Of a DNA stretch of 55,993 nucleotides, positions 7,859 through 17,520 are shown piece after piece. The notes below the pieces were generated by a model. That model was given only the letters and a program-made list of their open reading frames with translations, did no database searches and was not told the DNA's origin. The stretch covers positions 1-55,993 of the forward strand of contig NZ_JACRTC010000010.1 of the NCBI RefSeq assembly GCF_014385095.1, given 5' to 3'. How positions within the stretch are numbered: the stretch's first letter is position 1; each line of letters opens with the position of its first letter. The position numbers were made by a program, and so were the translations under genes. Origin of the DNA: Zongyangia hominis (GTDB lineage Bacteria; Bacillota; Clostridia; Oscillospirales; Ruminococcaceae).

Positions 7859-9651
7859 CCACGCCCATCCGCCGGATGCTGGACGCCTATCTGGCCGAGG
7901 GAAAGGCCCGGATGCACATGCCCGGGCACAAGGGCATCCTGCCCCCGCCGCTGGGTGATGCGGCGGCCTATGACATCACCGAGGTGCAAGGCGCGGACAG
8001 CCTATTTGAATGCGACGGGGTCATCCGGGCCTGCGAGGAGGGCTTTGCCGCCCTCTATGGGGCCAAGGAGAGTCTTCTCTCCTGCGGCGGCTCGACGCTC
8101 TGCATCCAGGCCATGCTGGCGCTCGCCGCCCATCCGGGGGAGAAAATCCTCTTTTTCCGCAACATCCATCGGGCGGCCCTCAACGCCATGATTTTACTGG
8201 ATATCCGTCCGGTCTGGATTTACCCGGAGGGGGATGCGGAAGGCTTTGGCAGGGCGGAGCCCTATCAGGTCAGAGAGATGCTGGAAGCCCACCCGGACAT
8301 CCGGGGGGTATATCTCACCTCCCCCGACTACTACGGCGGCATGCACGATATCGCCGCCATCGCCAAAATCTGCCACGCGTTTGACGTGCCCCTTCTGGTG
8401 GACAACGCCCACGGCGCTCACCTTCGGTTTTTAGAGCGGGACCGGCACCCCATCTCCCTGGGCGCGGATCTGTGCTGTGATTCTCTCCACAAGACCCTCC
8501 CGGCCCTCACCGGAAGCGCCATCCTCCATATCGGCGCCGACCGCTTTTCCCGGGACGCGGCCAAGGAGGCCATGGGCCTCTTCGGCTCCACCAGTCCCAG
8601 CTATCTCATGATGCTTTCCATGGATATGCTCCTCTCCGACCCCGCAAGACTGACGGAGGAGATCCGCCGGACCGTGGGCCAGTGCGAGCGCGTCCGGGCG
8701 CTCCTGCGCTACCGGGGCTATGCGGTCCTGGACGGGGACCCCATGAAGCTCACCTTCCGCCGCCCCGGCCGCACGGGGCTTGAGACCGCGGCACTACTGC
8801 GGGAAGCGGGCATTGAGCCCGAATTTGCCGACGGGAAATGGGTGGTGCTCATGCCCTCCATGAACACCCCCGACGAGGATTTCATCCGCCTCACCCGCCA
8901 CCTAGCGGTGGGGCAAGACGCGCCGGCTGCCGCCGGGGGATGCCGCGCTCTTGGTTCCGTTTGTAACGACGTCGCTGTGCCCGCGTCGGAGGTATCTTCG
9001 CGGGAGCAGGCGCCCTTCCAGACGGCTGCCGCCGGGGGATGTCGCGCCCCTGGCTCCGTTTGCAGTGAGGCCGCTGTTCCCGCGTCGGAGGTATCTTCGC
9101 AGGAGCAGGCGCCCTTCCAGACGGCTGCCGCCGGGGGATGCCGCGCCCCTGGCTCCGTTTGCAGTGAGGCCGCTGAGCCCACGTCGGAGGTATCTTTGCA
9201 GGAGCAGGCGCCCTTCCAGACGGCTGCCGCCGGGGGATGCCGCGCCTGTGGCTCTGTTTGCAGTGAGGCCGCCGTGCCCGCGTCGGAGGTATCTTTGCGG
9301 GAGCAGGCGCCCTTCCAGACGGCTGCCGCCGGGGGATGTCGCGCCCCTGGCTCCATTTGCGGAGAGGCCGCTGTGCCCACGTCAGGAATGCTGGAGCGTG
9401 GGGAAAGCGCTTCCTTGGCGACCGAGCCTCCGCACGGCATGGCGGCGGACACTGTCCGCCCGCCCAGGGAGGCATATTTCGCGCCGAGTGAACATATCCA
9501 TACCGTAGACGCCGAGGGCCGGATTTACGCGGATATCCGCTGGCCCTGCCCACCGGCCATTCCCATCATCCTGCCGGGGGAAAGAATCGACAAAAAAGTG
9601 TGTGAAATTTTCTTAGCATCTGGAAAAACCGTCATAAAAGTGGTACAATAA
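7855..9651 (+). CDS. Orn/Lys/Arg decarboxylase with in-frame repeat insertion
   Basis: A 598-residue fold-type I PLP enzyme of the YaaO/SpeA family, acting on a basic amino acid. MPGHKG (about 22-27), VDNAHGAHL and the PLP lysine in SLHKTLPALTGS (K213) are intact. Between the large domain (ends near residue 353) and the C-terminal domain (EGRIYADIRWPCPPAIPIILPGE...) lies a stretch of about 180 residues containing five near-identical 33-residue units (starting at 358, 391, 424, 457, 490), encoded by 99-bp DNA repeats related to the intergenic family. Relatives are usually about 470-490 residues. The start at 7855 overlaps the GNAT stop; an upstream in-frame ATG at 7657 lies inside the GNAT gene. 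Activity with the insertion is unproven. Confidence 0.88.
   Translation: MTTPIRRMLDAYLAEGKARMHMPGHKGILPPPLGDAAAYDITEVQGADSLFECDGVIRACEEGFAALYGAKESLLSCGGSTLCIQAMLALAAHPGEKILFFRNIHRAALNAMILLDIRPVWIYPEGDAEGFGRAEPYQVREMLEAHPDIRGVYLTSPDYYGGMHDIAAIAKICHAFDVPLLVDNAHGAHLRFLERDRHPISLGADLCCDSLHKTLPALTGSAILHIGADRFSRDAAKEAMGLFGSTSPSYLMMLSMDMLLSDPARLTEEIRRTVGQCERVRALLRYRGYAVLDGDPMKLTFRRPGRTGLETAALLREAGIEPEFADGKWVVLMPSMNTPDEDFIRLTRHLAVGQDAPAAAGGCRALGSVCNDVAVPASEVSSREQAPFQTAAAGGCRAPGSVCSEAAVPASEVSSQEQAPFQTAAAGGCRAPGSVCSEAAEPTSEVSLQEQAPFQTAAAGGCRACGSVCSEAAVPASEVSLREQAPFQTAAAGGCRAPGSICGEAAVPTSGMLERGESASLATEPPHGMAADTVRPPREAYFAPSEHIHTVDAEGRIYADIRWPCPPAIPIILPGERIDKKVCEIFLASGKTVIKVVQ
8926..9390. repeat. 99-bp tandem repeat inside the decarboxylase gene
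   Basis: Four full 99-bp copies and a shortened fifth, starting at 8926, 9025, 9124, 9223 and 9322. Each is 33 codons, so the frame is kept. The palindrome GGCGGACACTGTCCGCC, shared with the intergenic arrays, follows at 9444-9460. The reverse complement resembles the unit at 5606-6065. Confidence 0.93.
9641..9649 (+). promoter_or_regulatory. Extended -10 promoter for darA-holB-ricT
   Basis: TGG followed by TACAAT (9644-9649), at the very end of the decarboxylase gene. A poor -35 (TGGAAA) lies 17 bp upstream. It could give the downstream cluster its own transcription. Confidence 0.4.
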
Positions 9652-9712
9652 AGGCGGAATCTAGGGCGTACAGCACGGCTCCCGAGACGCCCCATCCAAG
9701 GAGGCATGACTG

Positions 9713-10036
9713 ATGAAACTGATATTTGCGATTGTTGGCAGTGAAGACAGCGGCAAGGTATCCTCCGCGCTGACCAAAGCGGGCTTCTCGGTGACCAAGC
9801 TGGCGACCACCGGCGGCTTTTTGATGTCGGGCAACACCACCTTCCTCATCGGCACCGACGACGACAAGGTGGATGATGTCATCGCCGTCATCGGCAAGCA
9901 CTCAAAGAAGCGCACCCAGATGGTGCCGGCCTCCTCGTCCTATGGCGTGGGACTTTATTCCTCCTTCCCGGTGGAGGTCACCATTGGCGGAGCTACCATC
10001 TTTGTCACCAATATCGAGAGGTTTGAAAAACTGTAA
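9713..10036 (+). CDS. darA: Cyclic di-AMP receptor DarA (YaaQ)
   Basis: A 107-residue PII-like protein. MKLIFAIVGSEDSGKVSSALTK and the GG-rich TTGGFLMSGNTTFLIG segment match YaaQ/DarA, the trimeric c-di-AMP-binding protein of Firmicutes. The length is normal. It overlaps holB by one base (TAATG), as in the conserved yaaQ-holB neighbourhood. The start follows AAGGAGG. Confidence 0.95.
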   Translation: MKLIFAIVGSEDSGKVSSALTKAGFSVTKLATTGGFLMSGNTTFLIGTDDDKVDDVIAVIGKHSKKRTQMVPASSSYGVGLYSSFPVEVTIGGATIFVTNIERFEKL

Positions 10037-11007
10037 TGAACCCATCTTCTCAGGAACTCTTTTTTGCCAATCATAAACTTTTGCAGACGCTCGCTGGCCT
10101 GTGTGCCGACGGGCGTTTGTCTCATGCCATTCTTTTGGAGGGGGAAGGGGGCCTGGGCAAGCGCCGCCTGGCCCGGATCATCGCCGCCATGGCCCTGTGC
10201 AAAGAGCGCCCGGGGGGCTGTATGGCGTGCGACAGCTGCAAGAATGTCTTGGCGGACAACCATCCCGACGTGGAAATCTACGGCGGGGAGGGCGGGGCGT
10301 CCAGCTTTCACATCGAGGACATCCGCCGCCTGCGCCAACACGCGGGGGTATTGCCCAACCAAGCGGACAAAAAGGTCTTCATCCTGCAAAACTGCGAGAA
10401 TATGACCACCGCGGCCCAAAACGCCCTGCTCAAAGTCTTGGAGGAACCGCCCTCCTACTGCATGTTCATCCTCACCGCCAAAAACCGGAACGCCCTACTC
10501 TCCACCATCCTCTCCCGTGTCATCTGCTTCCAGGTGAGCGAACTCTCCCGCCGGGAGTTTATGGACGCGCTGGCCAAGCTCTTGGGGCCCGAAGCGGCGG
10601 CGGACGGGGACAAGCTCTATGAAGTGAGCGGCGGCAATTTGGGACTGGCCTTGCGAATGGCCGGGGAGGAGAAGGTCCAGCGGCAGATGGAAGCGGCCGG
10701 ACAGCTCTTGGACGCCATCAAAGGGGCGGATGAGTTTGCCATGCTCTCGATCTGCGCCAAATTTGAGCGGGACAAGGAGGGGCTTATGGCGGTACTGGGA
10801 TATCTGCGGCGTAAGATCACCACCGCCATGGAGGGAAGACTCCGGGGGGAAGCGTCGGAGGCGACGCTGCGGGGGATTTCCACCGGGGATGTGTTGGGGA
10901 TCACCGACCTCATCGACGCCACCCTTCAGTCTCTCGAGCGCAACCAGAACTTGGGTTTGACAAGCACACTGTTTTGTGCTAGTTTAAATAATATCTGCAA
11001 CGGATAA
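10036..11007 (+). CDS. holB: DNA polymerase III subunit delta'
   Basis: A 323-residue clamp-loader subunit of the AAA+ family. It has the P-loop-like GEGGLGKRRLA (about 36-46), the zinc-binding cysteines of CMACDSCKNVLADNHPDV, and TTAAQNALLKVLEEPP, a delta'/gamma family hallmark. SRV in ILSRVICF replaces the SRC sensor motif. Delta' acts structurally with delta and gamma/tau to load the beta clamp. It is translationally coupled to darA. Confidence 0.93.
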   Translation: MNPSSQELFFANHKLLQTLAGLCADGRLSHAILLEGEGGLGKRRLARIIAAMALCKERPGGCMACDSCKNVLADNHPDVEIYGGEGGASSFHIEDIRRLRQHAGVLPNQADKKVFILQNCENMTTAAQNALLKVLEEPPSYCMFILTAKNRNALLSTILSRVICFQVSELSRREFMDALAKLLGPEAAADGDKLYEVSGGNLGLALRMAGEEKVQRQMEAAGQLLDAIKGADEFAMLSICAKFERDKEGLMAVLGYLRRKITTAMEGRLRGEASEATLRGISTGDVLGITDLIDATLQSLERNQNLGLTSTLFCASLNNICNG

Positions 11008-11046
11008 AAGTCCCGCTGGAAAAGCGGATATTGATAGGAGTTTTTC

Positions 11047-12359
<1,313 letters not shown>

Positions 12360-12373
12360 TCAAATTGCATAAC

Positions 12374-12412
12374 AAAGAGCGCACACCCCATGGGGTGTGC
12401 GCTCTTTTTTTC
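12374..12412 (+). terminator. Terminator after ferredoxin gene
   Basis: AAGAGCGCACACCCC/GGGGTGTGCGCTCTT perfect hairpin with seven Ts. Confidence 0.93.
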
Positions 12413-12698
12413 GGGTCTGCTTCCTGTTTGACGGCGTTTCTGTGTAGGGGAAGGCGGGCCGTTCCTTTGGCAAGGCCCCGCCTCTATGGCGGGCGCTTTC
12501 AGGAAAACGGGCCGTTGTCCCCTCTGTCGGCGCCCTCTCTCAAAACCGTCGCACGCCGGCTAGGGCTGCGATGAAAAACGAACCGCAGTCCCCGGCTCGG
12601 GTCTTCCCTCAATACCGCGCGCCGGCTTGGGCTGCTGTGAAAAGCGGCCCCACAGTTTTCCCAAAAGCCCGGCCGTCACAAAAAGTCCAGCCATCACA
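12413..12698. repeat. GC-rich spacer with small direct repeats
   Basis: No gene is seen. Two diverged copies of a roughly 45-bp segment (near 12533 and 12603; shared blocks are CGCCGGCT and GGGCTGC followed by GATGAAAAACG or TGTGAAAAGCG) are followed by three short tandem units ending in CACAAAAA (12665-12705). These do not match the main mosaic repeat family. Confidence 0.5.
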
Positions 12699-12734
12699 AA
12701 AAGCCCGGCCATCTTAAAATGGCCGGGCTTTTTA
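12699..12734 (-). terminator. Terminator after glyS
   Basis: GCCCGGCCAT/ATGGCCGGGC hairpin flanked by A and T runs. On the minus strand it ends glyS. Confidence 0.88.
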
Positions 12735-12741
12735 ATCTTTT

Positions 12742-14118
12742 TTAGAACGCGATTTTTTCCTCGATGTAGGAGACAAGGTTTGCGATGGGCATCCGGGTTT
12801 GTTCCATGGTATCCCGGTCGCGGACGGTGACACAGCCATCCTCCACGCTGTCAAAGTCGTAGGTGATGCAAAGCGGCGTGCCGATCTCATCCTGGCGGCG
12901 ATACCGCTTGCCGATGGAACCGGCGTCGTCGTAATCGACCATGAAATGCCCCGCAAGGTCGGAGAAGACGGCGGTTGCCTGCTCGGAGAGCTTTTTAGAG
13001 AGGGGCAGGACGCAAGCTTTGTAGGGAGCCAGCGCCGGATGCAGCCGCATGACGACACGGGTATCCTTTTCGCCCACCTGCTCCTCGTCATAGGCCTCGC
13101 ACAGGAAGGCCAGCGCCACCCGGTCGGCGCCCAGGGAGGGCTCGATGACATAGGGGATGTAGCGCTCGTTGGTTTCGGGATCAAAGTATTCTAAGCTCTT
13201 GCCCGAATGCTTCATATGCTGGCCCAGGTCGAAGTCGGTGCGGTCGGCCACGCCCCACAATTCGCCCCAGCCAAACGGGAACATGAACTCGATGTCGGTG
13301 GTGGCGTTGGAGTAGTGGGAGAGCTCCTCCTGCTCGTGATCGCGCAGGCGCAGGTTTTCGTCCTTGATGCCCAGGTCCAGCAGGAATTTATGGCAGTAAT
13401 CCTTCCAGTAGGTGAACCACTCCAGATCGGTGCCCGGTTTGCAGAAGAACTCCAGCTCCATCTGCTCAAACTCCCGGATACGGAAGATGAAGTTGCCCGG
13501 GGTGATCTCATTGCGGAAGGATTTACCGATCTGGGAGACGCCGAAGGGCAGTTTCCGGCGGGTGGTCCGCTGGATATTGGCGAAGTTGACAAAGATGCCC
13601 TGGGCGGTTTCCGGACGCAGGTAGAGCTCGCTCTTCGCGTCCTCGGTGACGCCCTGGAAGGTCTTGAACATGAGGTTAAATTTGCGGATATCGGTAAAAT
13701 TGGTGGAGCCGCAGTCGGGGCATTTGATGCCTTTTTCCTTGATAAAGTCCATCATCTGCTGATCGCTCCAGCCGTTGGGGGCCACGTCGGTCTGCTCCTC
13801 GATGAGCTTGTCGGCCCGATGGCGGGTTTTGCAGTCCTTGCAGTCCATCAGCGGGTCGGAGAAGCCGCCCACATGGCCGGACGCCACCCACACCTGGGGG
13901 TTCATGAGGATGGCGCTGTCGAGTCCCACGTTATAGGGGGATTCCTGGACGAATTTCTTCCACCAGGCCCGTTTGACGTTATTTTTAAACTCCACACCCA
14001 GCGGTCCGTAGTCCCAGCTGTTGGAGAGTCCGCCGTAAATTTCGCTGCCGGCGTAGACAAAGCCCCTGTTCTTGCACAGGGAAACCACCTTGTCCATGGT
14101 TTTCTCTGTATTGAGCAT
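12742..14118 (-). CDS. glyS: Glycyl-tRNA synthetase (alpha2 type)
   Basis: A 458-residue class II aminoacyl-tRNA synthetase of the homodimeric type. It starts [25 protein letters not shown], has the zinc-like [12 protein letters not shown] and CPDCGSTNF pairs, motif 2 [25 protein letters not shown] and motif 3 [12 protein letters not shown]. It charges tRNA-Gly. A sigma-A-type promoter lies 90 bp upstream. No T-box signature was found in its leader. Confidence 0.97.
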   Translation of the reverse strand: MLNTEKTMDKVVSLCKNRGFVYAGSEIYGGLSNSWDYGPLGVEFKNNVKRAWWKKFVQESPYNVGLDSAILMNPQVWVASGHVGGFSDPLMDCKDCKTRHRADKLIEEQTDVAPNGWSDQQMMDFIKEKGIKCPDCGSTNFTDIRKFNLMFKTFQGVTEDAKSELYLRPETAQGIFVNFANIQRTTRRKLPFGVSQIGKSFRNEITPGNFIFRIREFEQMELEFFCKPGTDLEWFTYWKDYCHKFLLDLGIKDENLRLRDHEQEELSHYSNATTDIEFMFPFGWGELWGVADRTDFDLGQHMKHSGKSLEYFDPETNERYIPYVIEPSLGADRVALAFLCEAYDEEQVGEKDTRVVMRLHPALAPYKACVLPLSKKLSEQATAVFSDLAGHFMVDYDDAGSIGKRYRRQDEIGTPLCITYDFDSVEDGCVTVRDRDTMEQTRMPIANLVSYIEEKIAF

Positions 14119-14203
14119 GAAAGGTCCCTCCCGTTATTCATTCATAATAGAAAAGCCCATACAGGCACAGACACCTGCTGCGCCTCATGGTCATAACTAT
14201 TTA

Positions 14204-14232
14204 ATTTTAAACGCCGGGGGACAATAAGTCAA
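14204..14232 (-). promoter_or_regulatory. Promoter of glyS
   Basis: On the minus strand TTGACT, 17-bp spacer, TAAAAT. It is back to back with the tRNA-Pro promoter. Confidence 0.8.
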
Positions 14233-14285
14233 GGCGATAGGGGATAAAACCGCCGTTTTCCCGCATTTTGTCCCCATGGGTCCGG

Positions 14286-14314
14286 TTGACACCGGCCGGA
14301 TATTCCGTTATAAT
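14286..14314 (+). promoter_or_regulatory. Promoter of tRNA-Pro
   Basis: Consensus TTGACA (14286-14291), 17-bp spacer, TATAAT (14309-14314), about 100 bp before the tRNA. Confidence 0.88.
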
Positions 14315-14421
14315 TACTTTTGCACTATAAATAAAGAGATCCTGCGCTGTTTAGCTAGCATGTTCCGATATCGTTCATATGGGCGCGGGTGCGTACAACT
14401 TCTATTTCCCTGGTGCAACAA

Positions 14422-14498
14422 CGAGGCGTAGCTCAGTTTGGTAGAGTGCTTGGTTTGGGACCAAGATGCCGCAGGTTCGAGTCCTGTCGCCTCGACCA
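14422..14498 (+). tRNA. tRNA-Pro (anticodon TGG)
   Basis: Acceptor CGAGGCG pairs with CGCCTCG, discriminator A, encoded CCA. The anticodon stem CTTGG/CCAAG encloses TTTGGGA with TGG as anticodon. Confidence 0.95.
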
Positions 14499-14504
14499 CC
14501 GTGC

Positions 14505-14543
14505 AAGGCCCGGAGTCGAAACGTGCTCCGGGCCTTTTCTTTT
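14505..14543 (+). terminator. Terminator after tRNA-Pro
   Basis: AAGGCCCGGAG/CTCCGGGCCTT hairpin with TTTTCTTTT. Confidence 0.88.
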
Positions 14544-14848
14544 GCATAAATCCAAGGTTTATCAATTTTCATTATTGGTGGTCTCCCAGTTTAAATATGA
14601 GGGCGAAATAGGCTCCCTTTTAAAAAAACAATTTAAAAATTCCAAGAATTTGGGAAAATCGCGCGATATTTTTGGCTATAACCGCGAAATTTTATGGAAA
14701 AAATTTCTCTTTTGTGATATAGTGAAAATAATAGCCACGGATATTCTTCGCCAGCGGGAGCAAAGTATGGAAACGGGAAACCAGCGCATCATGTTTGATC
14801 ACGCGGCGATCAAAGCCGCCTTTGGCCGGCAGAAAAAGGAGGATTATG

Positions 14849-15853
14849 ATGAAAAGGAAGAGATGGTTGGGCGCTGTGAGCTTGTTCTGCACCTGTCTCG
14901 TACTGCTTTCCAGTTCCGCTTTCGCGGCATCCCAAGAGTTGCCCCTGTCCGTCACCCCGGATGGCAGCAGCTTTTCCAGCAATGCCATGGAGCCATCGGA
15001 AGGCTCCTACGATGCCCTGGTGGACAACAAACCGGACACCTTTTTCCATAGTGCGTGGTCTGTGTCAATACCGGTCCCTCATTATCTCATCGTGGATACG
15101 GGAAAGGTCCGTCAGATCACCGGCATTCGTTTTCTGCACAGAAATTCGACGATGCGGACGGCCGACATTGCGGACTACCGGCTTGAGGGCAGTGTGGATG
15201 GAAACACCTGGTTTTTGATCAAAGAGGGCAACCTTCCCAGAGAAGATAATCCAGCCATATGGCGGGAGATCTCGGTAGAAAAGGCGGCGCAGAGCGCCCG
15301 CTATGTCAAGCTGACGGTCTTGAAAAACCAGTCGGGAGGACCATTTTTTGTTCTGGCCGAGCTGCGGGTACTGACAGAGGAAGTTAAACCGGCGGAGAAT
15401 GTGGGAGCGGATTGCGTCGATGATCGCAGGGCGCGTCTCTACTGGCAGGATCCTGTGATGATAGGTGTTGCCGGTGAGGCGGTAAAATATCACGTGATGC
15501 AGGGCGATACGGTCATCGGAACACTGATGCGTGCCCCCGGTGGTCTTTACGAATATATACTCAAGGGCTTGGCGCCGGACAAGGAATATACCTATGCGAT
15601 CGTGGCGGAGGATGAAGACGGCAGATTGTCCGCGCCTGTAGAGGTATCCTTTAAAACTCCCAGCCGCACCGTGACAAATCCGCCGGTGATTGGTGGAGGC
15701 TCCTCCGCCCACTCCTCTTCGGCGTTGTCCGCACTGACCGGCTCCGCCGGGAAGGAGAACCCCCGCACCGGAGGAGCGACCCCGGCGGCATCGCTGCCTT
15801 TGCTCTTGGCGGCCTCCCTTGCGCTTGTGGCACTGGTGAAAAAACACAGATAG
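14849..15853 (+). CDS. Cell-wall-anchored F5/8-type C and Fn3-like protein
   Basis: A 334-residue exported protein. Signal peptide: KRKRW then a hydrophobic core ending in SSAFAA (about 1-27). A discoidin-like F5/8-type C (CBM32) domain follows (about 30-175; note DNKPDTFFHS and REISVEKAAQSARYVKLTVL), then a fibronectin III-like domain (about 180-270). The C-terminus has a Ser-rich linker, NPRTGG, a hydrophobic stretch and KKHR, the layout of a sortase-processed wall anchor with an NPxTG variant. It probably binds sugars or host glycans. The AAGGAGG site favours this start over the ATG three bases upstream. Confidence 0.82.
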   Translation: MKRKRWLGAVSLFCTCLVLLSSSAFAASQELPLSVTPDGSSFSSNAMEPSEGSYDALVDNKPDTFFHSAWSVSIPVPHYLIVDTGKVRQITGIRFLHRNSTMRTADIADYRLEGSVDGNTWFLIKEGNLPREDNPAIWREISVEKAAQSARYVKLTVLKNQSGGPFFVLAELRVLTEEVKPAENVGADCVDDRRARLYWQDPVMIGVAGEAVKYHVMQGDTVIGTLMRAPGGLYEYILKGLAPDKEYTYAIVAEDEDGRLSAPVEVSFKTPSRTVTNPPVIGGGSSAHSSSALSALTGSAGKENPRTGGATPAASLPLLLAASLALVALVKKHR

Positions 15854-15858
15854 AAAAG

Positions 15859-15896
15859 AAACGAGACGGTTTAAACAGAGACCGTCTCGTTTTTTA
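15859..15896 (+). terminator. Terminator after surface-protein gene
   Basis: AAACGAGACGGT/ACCGTCTCGTTT hairpin with six Ts. Confidence 0.9.
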
Positions 15897-15982
15897 TATG
15901 AGAAATAAAGCAGACACGCTCTTGGGCCTGTCCATTTGGTGTTCGATAGAGTGGACCTGCCGGGCGTCATTGAAGTGAGAAC

Positions 15983-16015
15983 AAAAAAGCCCGAACTGGG
16001 TTTAAAGTTCGGGCT
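15983..16015 (-). terminator. Minus-strand terminator (second)
   Basis: AGCCCGAACT/AGTTCGGGCT hairpin followed on the minus strand by TTTTTTG. It is a back-up terminator for the orphan gene to the right. Confidence 0.75.
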
Positions 16016-16040
16016 CGCGCCGGGAGGACATATTGCTGCA

Positions 16041-16081
16041 AAAAAGAAAAACCTGCGGAGCGCGAATTGCTCACCGCAGGT
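16041..16081 (-). terminator. Minus-strand terminator (first)
   Basis: CCTGCGG/CCGCAGG stem, extended by GAGC/GCTC, followed on the minus strand by TTTTTCTTTTTT. Confidence 0.8.
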
Positions 16082-16125
16082 GTGGAAAGGGCGAACGGTT
16101 TAGATGCCAACAAATTAATTGAAAA

Positions 16126-16983
16126 TTACTGTTGATAAAGAGCAATAATTTCTAGTTGATATACTGGTTTGTTTTGAATAGATGTAACCGCAATTGCCTC
16201 AAAATCAAAAATATTTCCCTTTGCAATTTGTTGTACAGAATCAATAAGCTTTTGTTTTGCTGTGTTATCCTTAATTTTTGTGAATATGGTATTCTTCATT
16301 AATTCTGTGCCGCCCGGAAAAACGCGTTTTACTTGTGCTAAACATGTGAGTTCTGTACCGATTAAATCTGCTCTTACAGATTGATATAAGTTAGAATCCA
16401 AAATATTACCTATGATGGCATAATCATCTGTTTGGTATAAAATTTCTTCTCCATCAAAAAGCACTTGAATGTTCTTTAGGATATTATTTATACTGTTAGT
16501 GTTTTTCCCTATTCCTTTTACATCTACTCCGACTTTTTGCATGTTTTCTGATAGTTTTAATAAGTCTGCCATTTCTGAAAGTAATGATTTAATTGAATTT
16601 ATAGATAAGACGACTGGAAGGCATACAAACTGTCCTGGAGCCGCTTCTCTTATATCATGTAAATATCCTTTATTAGCTAGGCATGAATTTACAATGCTGA
16701 GAACAGAGGTAACCGTCTGAATTTTCTTCTCTTTATTTTCATTTGTGTTATTATCTGTCTTGTCAATTTTTCCAGACATGTTTGTTCCAAAATTAAATAA
16801 TTTAAATCCGTTAAAACTCGCCTCTAGTTTACCGCTTTTTATTCTTTCATTGCTAATGGCGGTAGTTATTTCTGAATACTCTGAATACCCTTCATTGAGA
16901 ATTGCGTAAATGTCCAATAATCTGCCTTGATTTATATAATAAGGAAAGAAAAGCGCAACTTCTCCAGTATCTCCTTTAGACAT
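16126..16983 (-). CDS. AT-rich orphan protein, possibly DUF6414-like
   Basis: A 285-residue soluble protein with no signal peptide or membrane segment. Codon use is strongly AT-rich, unlike every neighbour, which suggests recent transfer. The N-terminal pattern (YYINQGRLLDIYAILNEGYSE) and the later FKLFNFGTNMSGKID and LTCLAQVKRVFPGG segments remind me of DUF6414-type proteins, but this is from memory and weak. The function is unknown. It has its own promoter-like sequence (minus-strand TTGTAT, 16 bp, TATGAG, near 17010-17040) and two terminators, and lies next to tRNA genes, a common integration site. Confidence 0.75.
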   Translation of the reverse strand: MSKGDTGEVALFFPYYINQGRLLDIYAILNEGYSEYSEITTAISNERIKSGKLEASFNGFKLFNFGTNMSGKIDKTDNNTNENKEKKIQTVTSVLSIVNSCLANKGYLHDIREAAPGQFVCLPVVLSINSIKSLLSEMADLLKLSENMQKVGVDVKGIGKNTNSINNILKNIQVLFDGEEILYQTDDYAIIGNILDSNLYQSVRADLIGTELTCLAQVKRVFPGGTELMKNTIFTKIKDNTAKQKLIDSVQQIAKGNIFDFEAIAVTSIQNKPVYQLEIIALYQQ

Positions 16984-17073
16984 TTATTGACCCCCTTTCA
17001 AACTTAAAAGTATTACTGTCTCAATCTCATAGCCCAGTTTAACAGAAATACAAAATCATAGTATCAAAGTAAC

Positions 17074-17105
17074 AAATCCGACATGTCGAAACATGTCGGA
17101 TTTTT
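17074..17105 (-). terminator. Terminator of the tRNA-Thr/Tyr transcript
   Basis: Perfect dyad AAATCCGACATGT/ACATGTCGGATTT just downstream of tRNA-Tyr on the minus strand. The T-run on that side is short. Confidence 0.7.
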
Positions 17106-17107
17106 AT

Positions 17108-17193
17108 TGGTGGGAGAGGATGGATTCGAACCATCGAAGTCAGTAGACGACAGATTTACAGTCTGTTCCCTTTGGCCACTCGGGAACTCTCCC
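17108..17193 (-). tRNA. tRNA-Tyr (anticodon GTA)
   Basis: On the minus strand, acceptor GGGAGAG pairs with CTCTCCC, discriminator A and encoded CCA. The 86-nt length with a long variable arm fits class II. The loop reads GTA between CAGACT and AATCTG. Confidence 0.94.
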
Positions 17194-17205
17194 ATGTTAT
17201 GAAAT

Positions 17206-17281
17206 TGGAGCTGGTGGACGGATTCGAACCCCCGACCTGCTGATTACAAATCAGCTGCTCTACCAGCTGAGCTACACCAGC
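17206..17281 (-). tRNA. tRNA-Thr (anticodon TGT)
   Basis: On the minus strand, acceptor GCTGGTG pairs with CACCAGC, discriminator T and encoded CCA. The anticodon stem GCTGA/TCAGC encloses TTTGTAA with TGT. It is probably co-transcribed with tRNA-Tyr. Confidence 0.94.
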
Positions 17282-17407
17282 GACTCATGAGTGCGAGTAT
17301 TAGTTTACCATAAAGCACAAGGCGTGTCAACAGTTTTTTGCATCTCTTCGTCAAATTTTGCATGCCTTTTGCGGGGAAGGAAGACGGAGGAATTTCTGGA
17401 ACCCCCC

Positions 17408-17436
17408 TTGCTTTTTTTGAGGAAATGGAGTATGAT
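17408..17436 (+). promoter_or_regulatory. Promoter of queT
   Basis: TTGCTT, 17-bp spacer, TATGAT (17431-17436). The transcript would begin about 30 nt before the preQ1 aptamer. Confidence 0.65.
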
Positions 17437-17474
17437 AGCCCTTGCGCAAAATTCGTCGGTTTGACGTTTCGCGC

Positions 17475-17518
17475 GGTCAGTCGCAACCTCCTGACCTTAA
17501 AGAAAACTACGAAAGGAC
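17475..17518 (+). promoter_or_regulatory. preQ1-I riboswitch
   Basis: P1 stem GGTCAG (17475-17480)/CTGACC (17491-17496) encloses TCGCAACCTC, followed by the A-rich tail TTAAAGAAAACTA and GAAAGGA. This is the layout of the small preQ1-I aptamer: P1, a loop beginning UCGCA, an A-rich strand lying in the groove, and a pseudoknot. Here CCT in the loop (17487-17489) can pair with AGG (17514-17516), which is the ribosome-binding site of queT, so ligand binding should block translation. The downstream gene is a queuosine-precursor transporter, which fits. Confidence 0.87.
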
Positions 17519-17520
17519 AA

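Noticed and set aside
8718..9553. Antisense ORFs across the decarboxylase repeat
   Set aside because: They are open only because the 99-bp unit is a multiple of three in every frame; the plus frame joins two conserved enzyme domains.
13207..14196. 329-codon plus-strand ORF
   Set aside because: It is antisense to glyS, with the codon pattern expected from a GC-rich gene read on the other strand.
14119..14203. T-box before glyS
   Set aside because: No AGGGTGGNACCGCG-like element or stem I is visible; only a simple promoter and short leader.
14389..15051. 220-codon ORF
   Set aside because: It reads through tRNA-Pro and its terminator, and overlaps the surface-protein gene in another frame.
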